This document shows, piece after piece, positions 54,020 through 63,569 of a stretch of 64,000 nucleotides of DNA. The first letter of the stretch is position 1; every line of letters begins with the position of its first letter. The notes under the pieces are model-generated. The model had not been told where the DNA came from, searched no databases, and saw nothing but the letters and a program-made list of their open reading frames with translations. Source of the stretch: RGIG1934 sp964492545 (GTDB taxonomy: Bacteria > Bacillota > Clostridia > Lachnospirales > Lachnospiraceae); contig CAZBKO010000001.1 of NCBI GenBank assembly GCA_964492545.1, forward strand, positions 22,517 to 86,516. Direction: 5' to 3'. The position numbers and the translations under genes are program-made.

Positions 54020-55579
54020 ATGTCATACACAGCATTATATAGAAAGTTCAGACCAGACAATTTTGACAAGGTTAAGGGTCAGGATCATATAGTGACAACA
54101 CTTAAGAATCAGATTAGAGCAGACCGAATAGGACATGCATATTTGTTCTGTGGTACACGTGGAACAGGAAAGACAACTATGGCAAAGTTATTTGCCAAGG
54201 CTGTTAACTGCGAGCATCCGGTTGATGGAAGTCCTTGCAACGAATGTCCTACATGCCGCAGCATTATGGAAGGAACATCTATGAATGTTATTGAAATAGA
54301 TGCTGCATCTAACAATGGTGTTGAGAATATCAGAATGATCAATGATGAGGTTTCGTATTCGCCCACAGAAGGCAAGTATAAGGTATACATTATTGATGAG
54401 GTTCATATGCTTTCAATAGGAGCATTTAACGCGCTTCTTAAGACACTGGAGGAACCACCATCATATGTAATATTTATACTCGCAACAACTGAGGTTCATA
54501 AGATTCCTATTACCATTATGTCGAGATGTCAGAGATATGATTTTAAGCATATTTCAGTAGACACAATAGAAGAGAACCTAAGAGAATTATCAGATATTGA
54601 GAAGCTTAATGCAGATGAAAAGGCACTCAGATATATCGCAAAGGCAGCAGATGGTTCCATGCGTGATGCATTAAGTCTGTTGGATCAGTGCAGTGCATTT
54701 TATATAGGACAGCCATTAACCTATGAGAATGTTTTAGAGGTGCTTGGAGCTGTTGATACGGAAGTGTTTAGCAGACTTTTGCGTGAAGTAATTGCAGGAG
54801 ACTGTGTTAGTGCAATACATTTACTTGAAGAAATAATAATTAATGGTAGAGAATTATCACAATTTGTGGTAGATTTTATATGGTATTTGAGAAATCTTCT
54901 TTTAATGAAGACTTCTAATAATATAGATGATATAATCGACGCTTCACCAGAGAGAATTGCAGCTCTTAAGGAAGAAGGCGAGATGGTGGATGAGAATTCG
55001 TTAATGCGATACATTAGGGTATTTTCAGAACTGTCTAATCAGATTAAGTATTCCTCACAGAAGAGAGTGCTTATAGAGATTGCGCTTATCAAGCTTACAA
55101 GACCGGCAATGGAGCAGGATGTTTCCTCCATTTTGGATAGAATCAGTAATCTGGAAAAGAAGATTAAGGATGGGATAGCTATCACTGCAGCACCACAGCA
55201 GGCAGTGCCCGCTCAGGAACCCAGGCAGAAAGAAAAGCCTAAGCTAAATATTGCCGTACCTGAAGATGTTCAGGAGGTGGCCAATAATTGGGGAGACATA
55301 AGCAGCAAGATATCAGGAGCTGTCAAGAACTATATAAGAGGCGCAAGAATCGCCGCAGGTGAAGGAAATGCACTGTATATAGTATTTACAGATAACATTG
55401 GGTACAGTTATGTGGACAAACCGGAGAAGATTGAAGAAATACAACAGATAATTGCAGAGCAGATTCATAAGGAAGTTAAGGTTGTACCTAAGTTTCTTGA
55501 ACAAAAAGAAAGTTTTGAAGATGCATTTGTACAATTGGAAAGTAAGATTAATTTTGAAATAGAACAGGAGGATTTTTAA
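54020..55579 (+). CDS. dnaX: DNA polymerase III subunits gamma and tau
   Basis: A 519-residue clamp-loader ATPase. It has [18 protein letters not shown] (Walker A), a zinc cluster in [28 protein letters not shown] (Walker B) and [17 protein letters not shown] (sensor 1). Residues about 365-519 form the tau-like C-terminal region with a Gln/Pro-rich linker. It starts four bases after pfk and is followed by ybaB and recR, the widely conserved dnaX-ybaB-recR group. Confidence 0.96.
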   Translation: MSYTALYRKFRPDNFDKVKGQDHIVTTLKNQIRADRIGHAYLFCGTRGTGKTTMAKLFAKAVNCEHPVDGSPCNECPTCRSIMEGTSMNVIEIDAASNNGVENIRMINDEVSYSPTEGKYKVYIIDEVHMLSIGAFNALLKTLEEPPSYVIFILATTEVHKIPITIMSRCQRYDFKHISVDTIEENLRELSDIEKLNADEKALRYIAKAADGSMRDALSLLDQCSAFYIGQPLTYENVLEVLGAVDTEVFSRLLREVIAGDCVSAIHLLEEIIINGRELSQFVVDFIWYLRNLLLMKTSNNIDDIIDASPERIAALKEEGEMVDENSLMRYIRVFSELSNQIKYSSQKRVLIEIALIKLTRPAMEQDVSSILDRISNLEKKIKDGIAITAAPQQAVPAQEPRQKEKPKLNIAVPEDVQEVANNWGDISSKISGAVKNYIRGARIAAGEGNALYIVFTDNIGYSYVDKPEKIEEIQQIIAEQIHKEVKVVPKFLEQKESFEDAFVQLESKINFEIEQEDF

Positions 55580-55581
55580 CA

Positions 55582-55935
55582 ATGGCAAAAAGAGGTGGAT
55601 TTCCAGGAGGTATGCCTGGTAACATGAACAATCTGATGAAGCAGGCACAGAAGATGCAGAAGCAGATGGAGGAGACAACAAAGGAACTTGAGGAAAAAGA
55701 GATAACCGCAACAGCTGGTGGTGGTGCTGTAGAAGTTACAGTATCAGGTAAGAAAGAAATCGTTAAGATACATCTTGCAGAGGAGGTTGTTGACCCTGAT
55801 GATATAGAAATGCTGGAAGACCTTATAATGGCAGCTACTAATGAAGCTTTAAGACAGATGGAAGACTTTTCGTCATCACAGATGTCTAAGATAACAGGCG
55901 GACTTGGTGGACTTGGCGGAGGATTCCCTTTCTAA
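55582..55935 (+). CDS. YbaB/EbfC nucleoid-associated protein
   Basis: A 117-residue DNA-binding protein. The family motif is seen in [36 protein letters not shown] and [21 protein letters not shown] Gly-rich tail ([12 protein letters not shown]) follows. Two bases after dnaX, two before recR, so the three are translated together. Binds DNA as a dimer, role in nucleoid structure. Confidence 0.93.
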   Translation: MAKRGGFPGGMPGNMNNLMKQAQKMQKQMEETTKELEEKEITATAGGGAVEVTVSGKKEIVKIHLAEEVVDPDDIEMLEDLIMAATNEALRQMEDFSSSQMSKITGGLGGLGGGFPF

Positions 55936-55936
55936 T

Positions 55937-56533
55937 ATGAATTACTATGGAAGCTATATTAACAAGTTAATTGAAGAATTTTCAAAATTACCTGGTATAG
56001 GTCCTAAGTCAGCGGCTAGATTAGCATTTCATATTATTAATCTGCCACAGGATAAGGTTGATTCACTGTCGGATTCAATCAAAGAAGCAAAGAGTCACGT
56101 GAAATATTGCAGTCAGTGTTATACGCTTACAGATGAAGATGTGTGTCCTATATGCCGAAACGAGAAACGAGATCATAAGACTATTATGGTTGTCGAGACA
56201 ACAAGAGACTTGGCGGCATATGAGAAGACCGGACAGTATAATGGTGTGTATCATGTGCTTCATGGGGCAATTGACCCAGCTCTTGGAATAGGACCGGAAC
56301 ACATCAAGATAAAGGAGTTAATTGTAAGACTCAGGGAAGATGTGAATGAAGTTATTATTTCAACCAATTCAAGTGTTGAGGGCGAGATAACGGCTATGTA
56401 TATAAGTAAGATGATTAAGCCTACAGGAATTAAGGTTAGCAGAATTGCCAGTGGTGTACCTGTTGGAGGCGATTTGGAATACATTGATGAAATGACACTG
56501 TTGAGAGCCCTGGAGGGACGAACAGAATTATAA
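55937..56533 (+). CDS. recR: Recombination mediator protein RecR
   Basis: A 198-residue protein. It has the helix-hairpin-helix FSKLPGIGPKSAARLAFHI, a zinc finger CSQCYTLTDEDVCPIC, and a Toprim domain (IMVVETTRDLAAYEKTGQYN, YHVLHGAIDPALGIGP). Works with RecF/RecO to load RecA at gaps. Start ATG 55937 right after the ybaB stop. The next gene begins 18 bases downstream. Confidence 0.96.
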   Translation: MNYYGSYINKLIEEFSKLPGIGPKSAARLAFHIINLPQDKVDSLSDSIKEAKSHVKYCSQCYTLTDEDVCPICRNEKRDHKTIMVVETTRDLAAYEKTGQYNGVYHVLHGAIDPALGIGPEHIKIKELIVRLREDVNEVIISTNSSVEGEITAMYISKMIKPTGIKVSRIASGVPVGGDLEYIDEMTLLRALEGRTEL

Positions 56534-56551
56534 ACGGAGAGGTGCAGAAAA

Positions 56552-56920
56552 ATGTCGGCAGGCGGATTTTGTTTTTTTAAAGGCGAAATGGTAGAATGCA
56601 CATCTGGCAGAATACAGGATTGTAATGTTAAGCAGGTACATGAATGTGTAATGGAGAAGAATGTCAAGGATACAGAGGAACATTCAGAAGGTGGATTTTG
56701 CTTTTGCGTGGGGTCCATGGTAGAGTGTAGTGCGGGAAGGGTGCAGGACTGCAATACTAAGCAGCTTCATACATGCCCGAAGGAAAAGATAGAAGATAAG
56801 AATGAGAAAAAGCAGATTGGAGGTTTCTGTTTCTGCAAGGGAGAACTTGTAGAGTGTAGCGCAGGAAGAGTACAGGACTGTAATACAAAACAGATTCACA
56901 CATGTCCTAAAGAGGAGTAG
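56552..56920 (+). CDS. Cysteine-rich protein with three tandem repeats, unknown
   Basis: A 122-residue protein made of three units of about 40 residues. The core of each unit is GGFCFCKGELVECSAGRVQD followed by CNTKQIHTCPKE; linkers are short and charged. Units 2 and 3 have five Cys each (CFC, EC, DC, TC); unit 1 has four (CFF in place of CFC). There is no signal peptide, so a cytoplasmic metal-binding or zinc-ribbon-like module is likely (inference). GGAGAGGTG stands before ATG 56552. It lies 18 bases after recR and nine before the jetA-like gene, probably in one operon. Not recognised from known families. Confidence 0.8.
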   Translation: MSAGGFCFFKGEMVECTSGRIQDCNVKQVHECVMEKNVKDTEEHSEGGFCFCVGSMVECSAGRVQDCNTKQLHTCPKEKIEDKNEKKQIGGFCFCKGELVECSAGRVQDCNTKQIHTCPKEE

Positions 56921-56929
56921 CCGGTTAAT

Positions 56930-58462
56930 ATGTCACAGGAATTTGTTTTAACAAGAGACATAGTATATGATCACAATGAGCGTATGCAAAACATCAAGAG
57001 ATATTATCCATATTTCAAGCTTGCAGAGTCAACATTTTCCCTTTACAAAGAGGGAAAATATGACATGCTTGATATGGGTTATATTATGATGGCTGTATTA
57101 CGCTTTTTTATTGAGGAAAATAACTTCAAAGAGAAGGATGTAACTTATCAGGAATTTAGAAATTTTGTCTCAGAATTAATCAGAAGAGATTTTGAACTTA
57201 CATTGGAATTGGGCGAAGAAAATGAACTGATAGGCTATATTTTTGATAAGATGAAGAATGATGGTAAACCATTTGTATATGAATATTTTGACCCATCTGA
57301 TAAGCAGAAGAAATCAGTTAGAGTTAAACTTATTGAAGATAAGCTGATAGGAGATACAGTTGTGTACTCCATTTCAGCGGATGCTATAGAATTCTATCTG
57401 GATACCAAGGAGATAAAGGATGAGAGTACGATTACGACATCACAGCTTCTTCTTGGAAAGCTAATTGCATCTAAGAATTTCCGAGGTGGAACAGAGGTTG
57501 TTAAGAGAATTAACAACGAGGTAAGCCGTCTTATTTCCAGAAAGAATGAAGTGCTGAGCCTGCTTAGTATGGACGTGTTTGAGGGCGTTAAGGCCTTTGA
57601 ACAATTCCAAAGTACAGGAATAAAATGGTTTGAGGAAGAACAGAAGCTGTTCATTAAGAACAGAGAACTTATAGAGAAGACACTTAGACAGGGCGAGGCT
57701 GATGGTAAATATCATGACGCCATGGAAGACATTTATGTGCTTGAGAGTCAGTTGAACAAAGCAATGACAAGGCACAGCGAGCTTCTTAGAGCCTGCACAA
57801 TGCTTCAGGTCAAAGCGGATGAAATTGTAGCGGAATCCAAATTTTCCAGCCTGAGAACAGCATTTGATTTCAAGTATGCGCTCACAAGAATGATTGAAGA
57901 TGACAGAGCAGATATACTTGAATACATGATTGCACCACTTTTTAAACTCAGTCCATCGAAGCTGTGGCCGCTTAAGGCTGTGGACGATATGCTTAACTGC
58001 AGAATTGATAAGGAGGAAAAGGGTGAGGCAATCAAGAAGGAAACGACACATGTGGAGTACGAGTACAGGGACGAGATAGAAGATAAGAGAATAAGACAGA
58101 ATTACGGAATATTTCTTGATAATATATTTAATTTGCTTGAGAAAAAAGGTACCTTTGAAACACAAGAGCTGATAAACGAAATCAGTGAGAGAACGGGAAC
58201 AGATATTTCAGGCAATGGTGATTTTTATTCCTTCATGATTCATTTATGCCAGAAGGATATGTATAGAATGAAGAGCATTAAGGAAAGTCCGGATACATTT
58301 ATAGAAGAGATAATTAAAGGGTATCTAGCCGAGCATAGGGAATATGAAAACATTTCATTTGCCATTGAAAGAGAGGGAACAGAGAAAATTCTTAATTCCG
58401 AAAATGGCAGTATCATGTCGGAGGCAGTATTTACACTAGAAGGAGGTGTGGACATTGAATGA
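56930..58462 (+). CDS. JetA/MksF-like (kleisin) subunit of an SMC complex (DUF5716 type)
   Basis: A 510-residue mostly helical protein. The N-terminal winged-helix region (FKLAESTFSLYKEGKYDMLD, FFIEENNFKEKDVTYQEFRN) and the long coil near 215-320 fit JetA/MksF, which holds two SMC heads together. From memory the family is labelled Wadjet JetA (DUF5716) in Clostridia. Start ATG 56930; AGAGGAG lies at the end of the preceding gene. Its stop overlaps the JetB-like start by eight bases, so the three genes are coupled. Confidence 0.75.
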   Translation: MSQEFVLTRDIVYDHNERMQNIKRYYPYFKLAESTFSLYKEGKYDMLDMGYIMMAVLRFFIEENNFKEKDVTYQEFRNFVSELIRRDFELTLELGEENELIGYIFDKMKNDGKPFVYEYFDPSDKQKKSVRVKLIEDKLIGDTVVYSISADAIEFYLDTKEIKDESTITTSQLLLGKLIASKNFRGGTEVVKRINNEVSRLISRKNEVLSLLSMDVFEGVKAFEQFQSTGIKWFEEEQKLFIKNRELIEKTLRQGEADGKYHDAMEDIYVLESQLNKAMTRHSELLRACTMLQVKADEIVAESKFSSLRTAFDFKYALTRMIEDDRADILEYMIAPLFKLSPSKLWPLKAVDDMLNCRIDKEEKGEAIKKETTHVEYEYRDEIEDKRIRQNYGIFLDNIFNLLEKKGTFETQELINEISERTGTDISGNGDFYSFMIHLCQKDMYRMKSIKESPDTFIEEIIKGYLAEHREYENISFAIEREGTEKILNSENGSIMSEAVFTLEGGVDIE

Positions 58463-59156
58463 TAAGAATCTTGAAAAAGCATTGGAAATAGTCGGGCTAC
58501 TGATGAATGGTGAACAGGTAAGCAGAAGCTTATATGAGGAGTACACCACAAACGGTGATATTTACGATACAGTTTCCATGATATGCAGGAAATTCAATCT
58601 TGATATATATGAGCACAACTACAATCTCTATTTAAGTGCGGGCTATAACAACAGATTATTTGGATATAGCAACGAGGAGCTAAAAAAAGAAATAGGAATC
58701 AAGCAGAATAAGGAATTATATATGTGCTATTTTATCACTTATGCCATAATATCTGATTTCTACAAGGATACAGCCAGCTATACATATGTCGAGTATGTGA
58801 AGAATGAAGATGTGATTCAAACAGTGGACACACTTCTAAAAAACGTTATTTCAGGACTTAAGCTAATGACGCTTGAGGAGGTTGAGGAGAACAGCTTTAG
58901 AACCATAGCACTATTGTGGGAAGACCTTCCAATGGTGAGCAGTGAAGAGACAACGCTTCGTGCTGCAAGGGGATCAAAGATGGGCTTTGTCAAGCTTACA
59001 TTTAATTTCCTGACAGCACAGGAACTGCTTTTGGAGAACGACGGAAGATACTATCCAACTGAGCGCTTCAAAGCACTTATAGAGAATTATTTTGAGGAGT
59101 ACAAGGGAAGATTATTAGAAATAATGAAAGGAGACGTTTCCGATGCCACACATTAA
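58455..59156 (+). CDS. JetB/MksE-like subunit (DUF6063 type)
   Basis: A 233-residue protein of the small middle gene in Jet/Mks operons. Its winged-helix pattern is visible in ALEIVGLLMNGEQVSRSLYE and AARGSKMGFVKLTFNFLTAQ, LLENDGRYYPTERFKALIEN. KITE-type subunits bridge the kleisin. Start TTG 58455 is chosen since AGGAGG is eight bases before it; GTG 58446 overlaps the ribosome site. Overlaps the SMC gene by 14 bases. Confidence 0.7.
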   Translation: MNDKNLEKALEIVGLLMNGEQVSRSLYEEYTTNGDIYDTVSMICRKFNLDIYEHNYNLYLSAGYNNRLFGYSNEELKKEIGIKQNKELYMCYFITYAIISDFYKDTASYTYVEYVKNEDVIQTVDTLLKNVISGLKLMTLEEVEENSFRTIALLWEDLPMVSSEETTLRAARGSKMGFVKLTFNFLTAQELLLENDGRYYPTERFKALIENYFEEYKGRLLEIMKGDVSDATH

Positions 59157-62100
59157 CAGAATCAGAGTCAATAATGTTAAATATAATTTTGGAACACAGT
59201 TCTATGATGATTTTATCATGAGATTTTCAGGAAAAAACACCATATATGATCTGGCAAATGGCGGTGGAAAGAGCGTTCTTATGCTTTTGTTATTTCAGAA
59301 TCTTATTCCAAACTGTACCCTGGATGATAAGCAGCCAATAGAGAAGCTGTTTAGAACGGGAGAGGGAAGTAAGACAATTCATTCTCTTATTGAATGGAAT
59401 TTAAGCGATGTGCATATTAAGGATAATTACAAATATATGCTCACCGGATTCTGCGCAAGAAAAGCGAAGGAGACAGAGGATGATAACAGAGATAATGCAA
59501 CCATAGAATATTTTAATTATTGTATATTTTATAGAGAATATAACGACAACGACATCAAGAACCTGCCCCTTAGCAACGGCAGGGAGAGAGTCACTTACAA
59601 CGGACTTAAGAATTATTTGAGAGATTTGGAGAGGAAGGATTTAAGCCTTTCTGTAAAAATATTTGAGAAGAAAAGTGACTATCAGAGATTTATAGCCGAT
59701 TATGGTCTATATGAAAGTGAATGGGAAATAATTCGAGGTATTAATAAGACTGAGGGTCATGTAAGAACATATTTTGAGACAAATTACAAGACAACCAGAA
59801 AGGTTGTGGAGGATTTGCTCATTGAGGAAATTATTCAGAAATCATTTGTAAACAAATATGGTGCTGCCGGGGAAGACACCATGGCGCAGACACTGCTTGA
59901 TATCAAGGATAAGCTCATCGAATTATCAGAGAAGAAGGAACAGATTAACAGCTTTGACAGGCAGCAGGAAATGATTGAAGGCTTTATTTCCAGAACAGCA
60001 TCAATCAAGAATCTGTACTTTGGTAAGGAAGATTTGGAAAATCAGGTGTGCAGAATATATAACACCATAAGGCAGAAGGAAGACAGATACACAGATAATA
60101 GAGATGAATTAGAGAGTGGAATTGCAGATATCAGAGAAAATATGAACAACCTTTCACGTCTCTGTGATACGGCTGTAATATCCATAGATAAACGTGTTGT
60201 TGACGAGATGAATCAGATGCTGGAGGTTATCTCAGAATCTGCCGGAGAGCTTAAGGATAAGCTTGCCGCAAAGGAAGGGGAGCTTAGATTTAAGGAAAGT
60301 GCTAACGACTATCTTGATTACATCAAATATAAAAAAGAGGCTGATACAGTAAGAGAAACCATAGCAGCCAGAAGGCAGGACAGCAGTGATATTCTAGCTC
60401 AGGCAGAGGAGCTTGTAGGCGAAATTTATAACCGAAATCAGCTGAAATTGTCAGAGCTTAATGAGGTGCTTGATAAGGAACAGCAGAGCGCAGAGATGGA
60501 AAATGATAATATTGCTAAGCTTGCAGCCAGTGAGAGAGACATTGAAAATCAGCTGGCGGTGGCAGGATACAGAGCAAAGGATGCTTCAAAAGAATATGAT
60601 ATTCAATCTAAAAATCTGTCAAAGGCTATGAACGAAGCAGGTGTATTAGTGGTATCATCAATTTCCTCTGACATAAGAAAGACAGACGAGAGTATTGATA
60701 CTATCAAAAAGAGTCAGACAGAGCTTGAAGAAAAGCTTGAGGAAATTGCAGAGCAGTCCACTAATATGCAGATATCTTTGGAGAACAAGAGGTATGAGCT
60801 TGGCGAACTGAACAAAAGACAGGTGCAGCTTGAATCGGAAATATCTAAAATGACCGGTCGAAATGAAAGATACGACAAGATATCAAAGGTATACGCTGAT
60901 AAAAAGATAGAACAGATGCTTAGAGATGTTATAAGACAGATTGCATCAAAAGAATCAGAGATTCAGACACTCACTCAATCGGTGGAGCTGTGTAGAAAGA
61001 ACATTCCTGTTCCGACACCAAAGGAAGTTGAAAAGCTATGCGATTATATAGAAAGATACCACGGAAATGTATGCGTTCCGGGTGGTGAATATTTAAGCAG
61101 ATATACAGAGGAAGAGCGGGAAGAGCTTGTTGGCCGGGTGCCTATGATAGCTTACAGCATTGTCATTACAGAAGATTTCAGAAAGATTGTTGAGGACACA
61201 CGAATTATGGAAATGTGTTCAGACAGCTTTGTAATAATTATCAATGAAGAAGCAATCACAGAATATGGGGAAATTCTAAACGAAGCAAATACAATAATAG
61301 CAACGGACAAAAAGGATATTTTCATAAGTGATAAGGCCTTGTCAGCGAAGCTTGCAAAGGAAACAGAAAAGCTTACAGCACTTAGAGACGAGCTTGAACG
61401 ACTCTATGAATATGAAAAGGTAATCAGAGACGATTATGTATTTGTATCAACATATGAGAATATTGATTATGAGACAGAACTTTTACAGTGCAGTGATAGA
61501 ACACGCACACTGGAAAAAGAGATAGAATTTCTTGATTCCGGAAGCAGAGAATATGAGGATAGCAGGCGGCAGATAATAGCCAGACTTCAGGAAAATGAAA
61601 GTATGCTTGAGAAGCTGATGGCAGAAAAAGAAAACAGAAAGTCGCTGGAAGCCCTCAGTGAAGTATGTGGAAGACTGGAAGAAAAGCTGTCATCACTGAA
61701 AGAAGAAACTGAGCAGCTTTCAAAGAATCATAAGAATATCATGGCAAGACTTGAGGCGGCGCAGAATCAGGCGGAAATTAGAAGAAATAAGATAAACAAT
61801 ATTATTTCTGAGAAAAATGCCATAAATGATGTATGGGAAAATAAGTATAAGTCATATCATAAGCCGCAGCTAAATGTTCATGTAGAAGGAAATTATGAGA
61901 GCATAGAAGCGAAGCTAAATGGACTTATTGCAGCAATAAATGATGAGAATTCCGATTTGGCAGATAAAGAAAAGCTGCTTAACAATTATGAAGACTCCAA
62001 GAAGAAGGCGATGTCCAATATAAAATACCGCGGGACTGATGTGGAAGCTCTAGAAAAGTCATATTTAGATAACGAGCTCGTGTATGTGGGAGAGCGTGAA

Positions 62101-63498
62101 TTAACTGAAATTAAAAATATTTGCAATAAGATAAACAGCGAACTGGAAAATACATATCGTGAGATGGACGACATTAAGTCAAAACGTGATAAATCAGACG
62201 GTGGAATCGCACATGGAATAAGGCTTATAGAAGAAAAATACGGAGTGTTTGACGAGAGTCAGATTCCTACAGAAAATGTTAAGGATTACATAGAAACAAA
62301 TAAGTTATCAATTGAAAAGCTCAGTGAAAAGCAGAAGGAGCTTGAAAAGAAACTTAAACGTCTTGATGATTTTGCAGGAAAACAGGTTATAGTAAAAGAA
62401 AATCTGGAGAGAATAATTGCAGGTGGCAATATTGATGTGTCCAAGTATTCAGGAACAATCGACGAGGATACAGATATTTATGCAAAATCAAAAGAAATAT
62501 CAAAGAGATATGATGAATTTGTAAAGACATTATATGAGAAAAAAGAGGAATTTGAGAGCAATAAAAAAATGCTGATTGAAACCTTGAACAGCCTTAATTC
62601 CGCACAGCTTGCCATGGAAATTGACAGAAACGTAATGCTTCCTGATTCAGTTGAGGAGACAAACGCTCTTGTTACAAGGCTCAAGGATACAAACATGTGT
62701 ATAGAGCTTGAAAAGAGCAGAATAAGCAAGGGAATCGAAGATATGGAGCATATCAAGGATAATTTTGAGAATCAGTGTATACAGAGCTGTATCAAAATAA
62801 GAACAGAGCTTGAGAGACTTCCAAAGCTTTCAAAGATAACCATGGAGGGCGACAGCATTTCCATAATAGACTTAAGAATTCCATATATAAGTGAAGAACG
62901 ATACAAGGAAAGAATGTCGGAGTATATCGATGAAACTGCCAATGAAGCTGATTCACTCAATGATCTCGATGAAAAATTGAGATATATACGAAGCAGACTC
63001 ACATGGAAAAAGATGTTTTCAGTAATTGTAAATGACATGAATGCCATAAGACTTAAGCTTTACAAGAGAGAAAGAATTGTGGAAAACAGCAGATATCTTC
63101 CATATGAGGAAGCTGTTGGAAGTACAGGACAGTCTCAGGGTATATATATTCAGTTTCTTGTTGCCATTATCAATTATATTTCCAGCGTCAACTCAAGAGG
63201 AGCTGATGCCTCAAAGCTTAAGAAAGTAATATTTATTGATAATCCATTTGGTGCAGCTAAGGATGTGTATATTTGGGAACCAATATTTAAACTGCTAAAA
63301 ACAAACAACGTCCAGCTGGTTGTGCCGGCCAGAGGAGCTACTCCTGCCATAACAGGAAGATTTGATGTGAATTATGTATTAGGTCAAAGGCTTGTAAATG
63401 GAAGACAGCAGACGGTTGTGGTGGACTATTTCAGCAACGTTGACAACAGCACAATGGAATACACAACTTTATCATACGAACAGACATCTATGTTTTGA
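59143..63498 (+). CDS. JetC/MksB-like SMC ATPase
   Basis: A 1451-residue SMC-like ATPase. Walker A lies in YDLANGGGKSVLMLL (GGGKS at residues 40-44). Residues about 260-1290 are mostly coiled coil, with a globular break near residues 625-730 (VCVPGGEYLSRYTEEER, then VPMIAYSIVITEDFRKI) as hinge. The signature is STGQSQG (about 1327-1333) and Walker B is KKVIFIDNPFGAAKD, with Asn where Glu is usual in SMC proteins. It should form a MukB/MksB-type complex with the two upstream subunits. Strong AAAGGAG before the ATG. Confidence 0.83.
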   Translation: MPHINRIRVNNVKYNFGTQFYDDFIMRFSGKNTIYDLANGGGKSVLMLLLFQNLIPNCTLDDKQPIEKLFRTGEGSKTIHSLIEWNLSDVHIKDNYKYMLTGFCARKAKETEDDNRDNATIEYFNYCIFYREYNDNDIKNLPLSNGRERVTYNGLKNYLRDLERKDLSLSVKIFEKKSDYQRFIADYGLYESEWEIIRGINKTEGHVRTYFETNYKTTRKVVEDLLIEEIIQKSFVNKYGAAGEDTMAQTLLDIKDKLIELSEKKEQINSFDRQQEMIEGFISRTASIKNLYFGKEDLENQVCRIYNTIRQKEDRYTDNRDELESGIADIRENMNNLSRLCDTAVISIDKRVVDEMNQMLEVISESAGELKDKLAAKEGELRFKESANDYLDYIKYKKEADTVRETIAARRQDSSDILAQAEELVGEIYNRNQLKLSELNEVLDKEQQSAEMENDNIAKLAASERDIENQLAVAGYRAKDASKEYDIQSKNLSKAMNEAGVLVVSSISSDIRKTDESIDTIKKSQTELEEKLEEIAEQSTNMQISLENKRYELGELNKRQVQLESEISKMTGRNERYDKISKVYADKKIEQMLRDVIRQIASKESEIQTLTQSVELCRKNIPVPTPKEVEKLCDYIERYHGNVCVPGGEYLSRYTEEEREELVGRVPMIAYSIVITEDFRKIVEDTRIMEMCSDSFVIIINEEAITEYGEILNEANTIIATDKKDIFISDKALSAKLAKETEKLTALRDELERLYEYEKVIRDDYVFVSTYENIDYETELLQCSDRTRTLEKEIEFLDSGSREYEDSRRQIIARLQENESMLEKLMAEKENRKSLEALSEVCGRLEEKLSSLKEETEQLSKNHKNIMARLEAAQNQAEIRRNKINNIISEKNAINDVWENKYKSYHKPQLNVHVEGNYESIEAKLNGLIAAINDENSDLADKEKLLNNYEDSKKKAMSNIKYRGTDVEALEKSYLDNELVYVGERELTEIKNICNKINSELENTYREMDDIKSKRDKSDGGIAHGIRLIEEKYGVFDESQIPTENVKDYIETNKLSIEKLSEKQKELEKKLKRLDDFAGKQVIVKENLERIIAGGNIDVSKYSGTIDEDTDIYAKSKEISKRYDEFVKTLYEKKEEFESNKKMLIETLNSLNSAQLAMEIDRNVMLPDSVEETNALVTRLKDTNMCIELEKSRISKGIEDMEHIKDNFENQCIQSCIKIRTELERLPKLSKITMEGDSISIIDLRIPYISEERYKERMSEYIDETANEADSLNDLDEKLRYIRSRLTWKKMFSVIVNDMNAIRLKLYKRERIVENSRYLPYEEAVGSTGQSQGIYIQFLVAIINYISSVNSRGADASKLKKVIFIDNPFGAAKDVYIWEPIFKLLKTNNVQLVVPARGATPAITGRFDVNYVLGQRLVNGRQQTVVVDYFSNVDNSTMEYTTLSYEQTSMF

Positions 63499-63569
63499 CA
63501 AGCATTTATGGGTGTGATAAACTAACCTTATATGTATGAATTTTACAATAAAAAATAGAGGTGACAGCT

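Noticed and set aside
63499..63569. Start of a JetD gene after JetC
   Set aside because: The gene that begins at 63570 encodes tetratricopeptide-like helices and no Toprim motifs.
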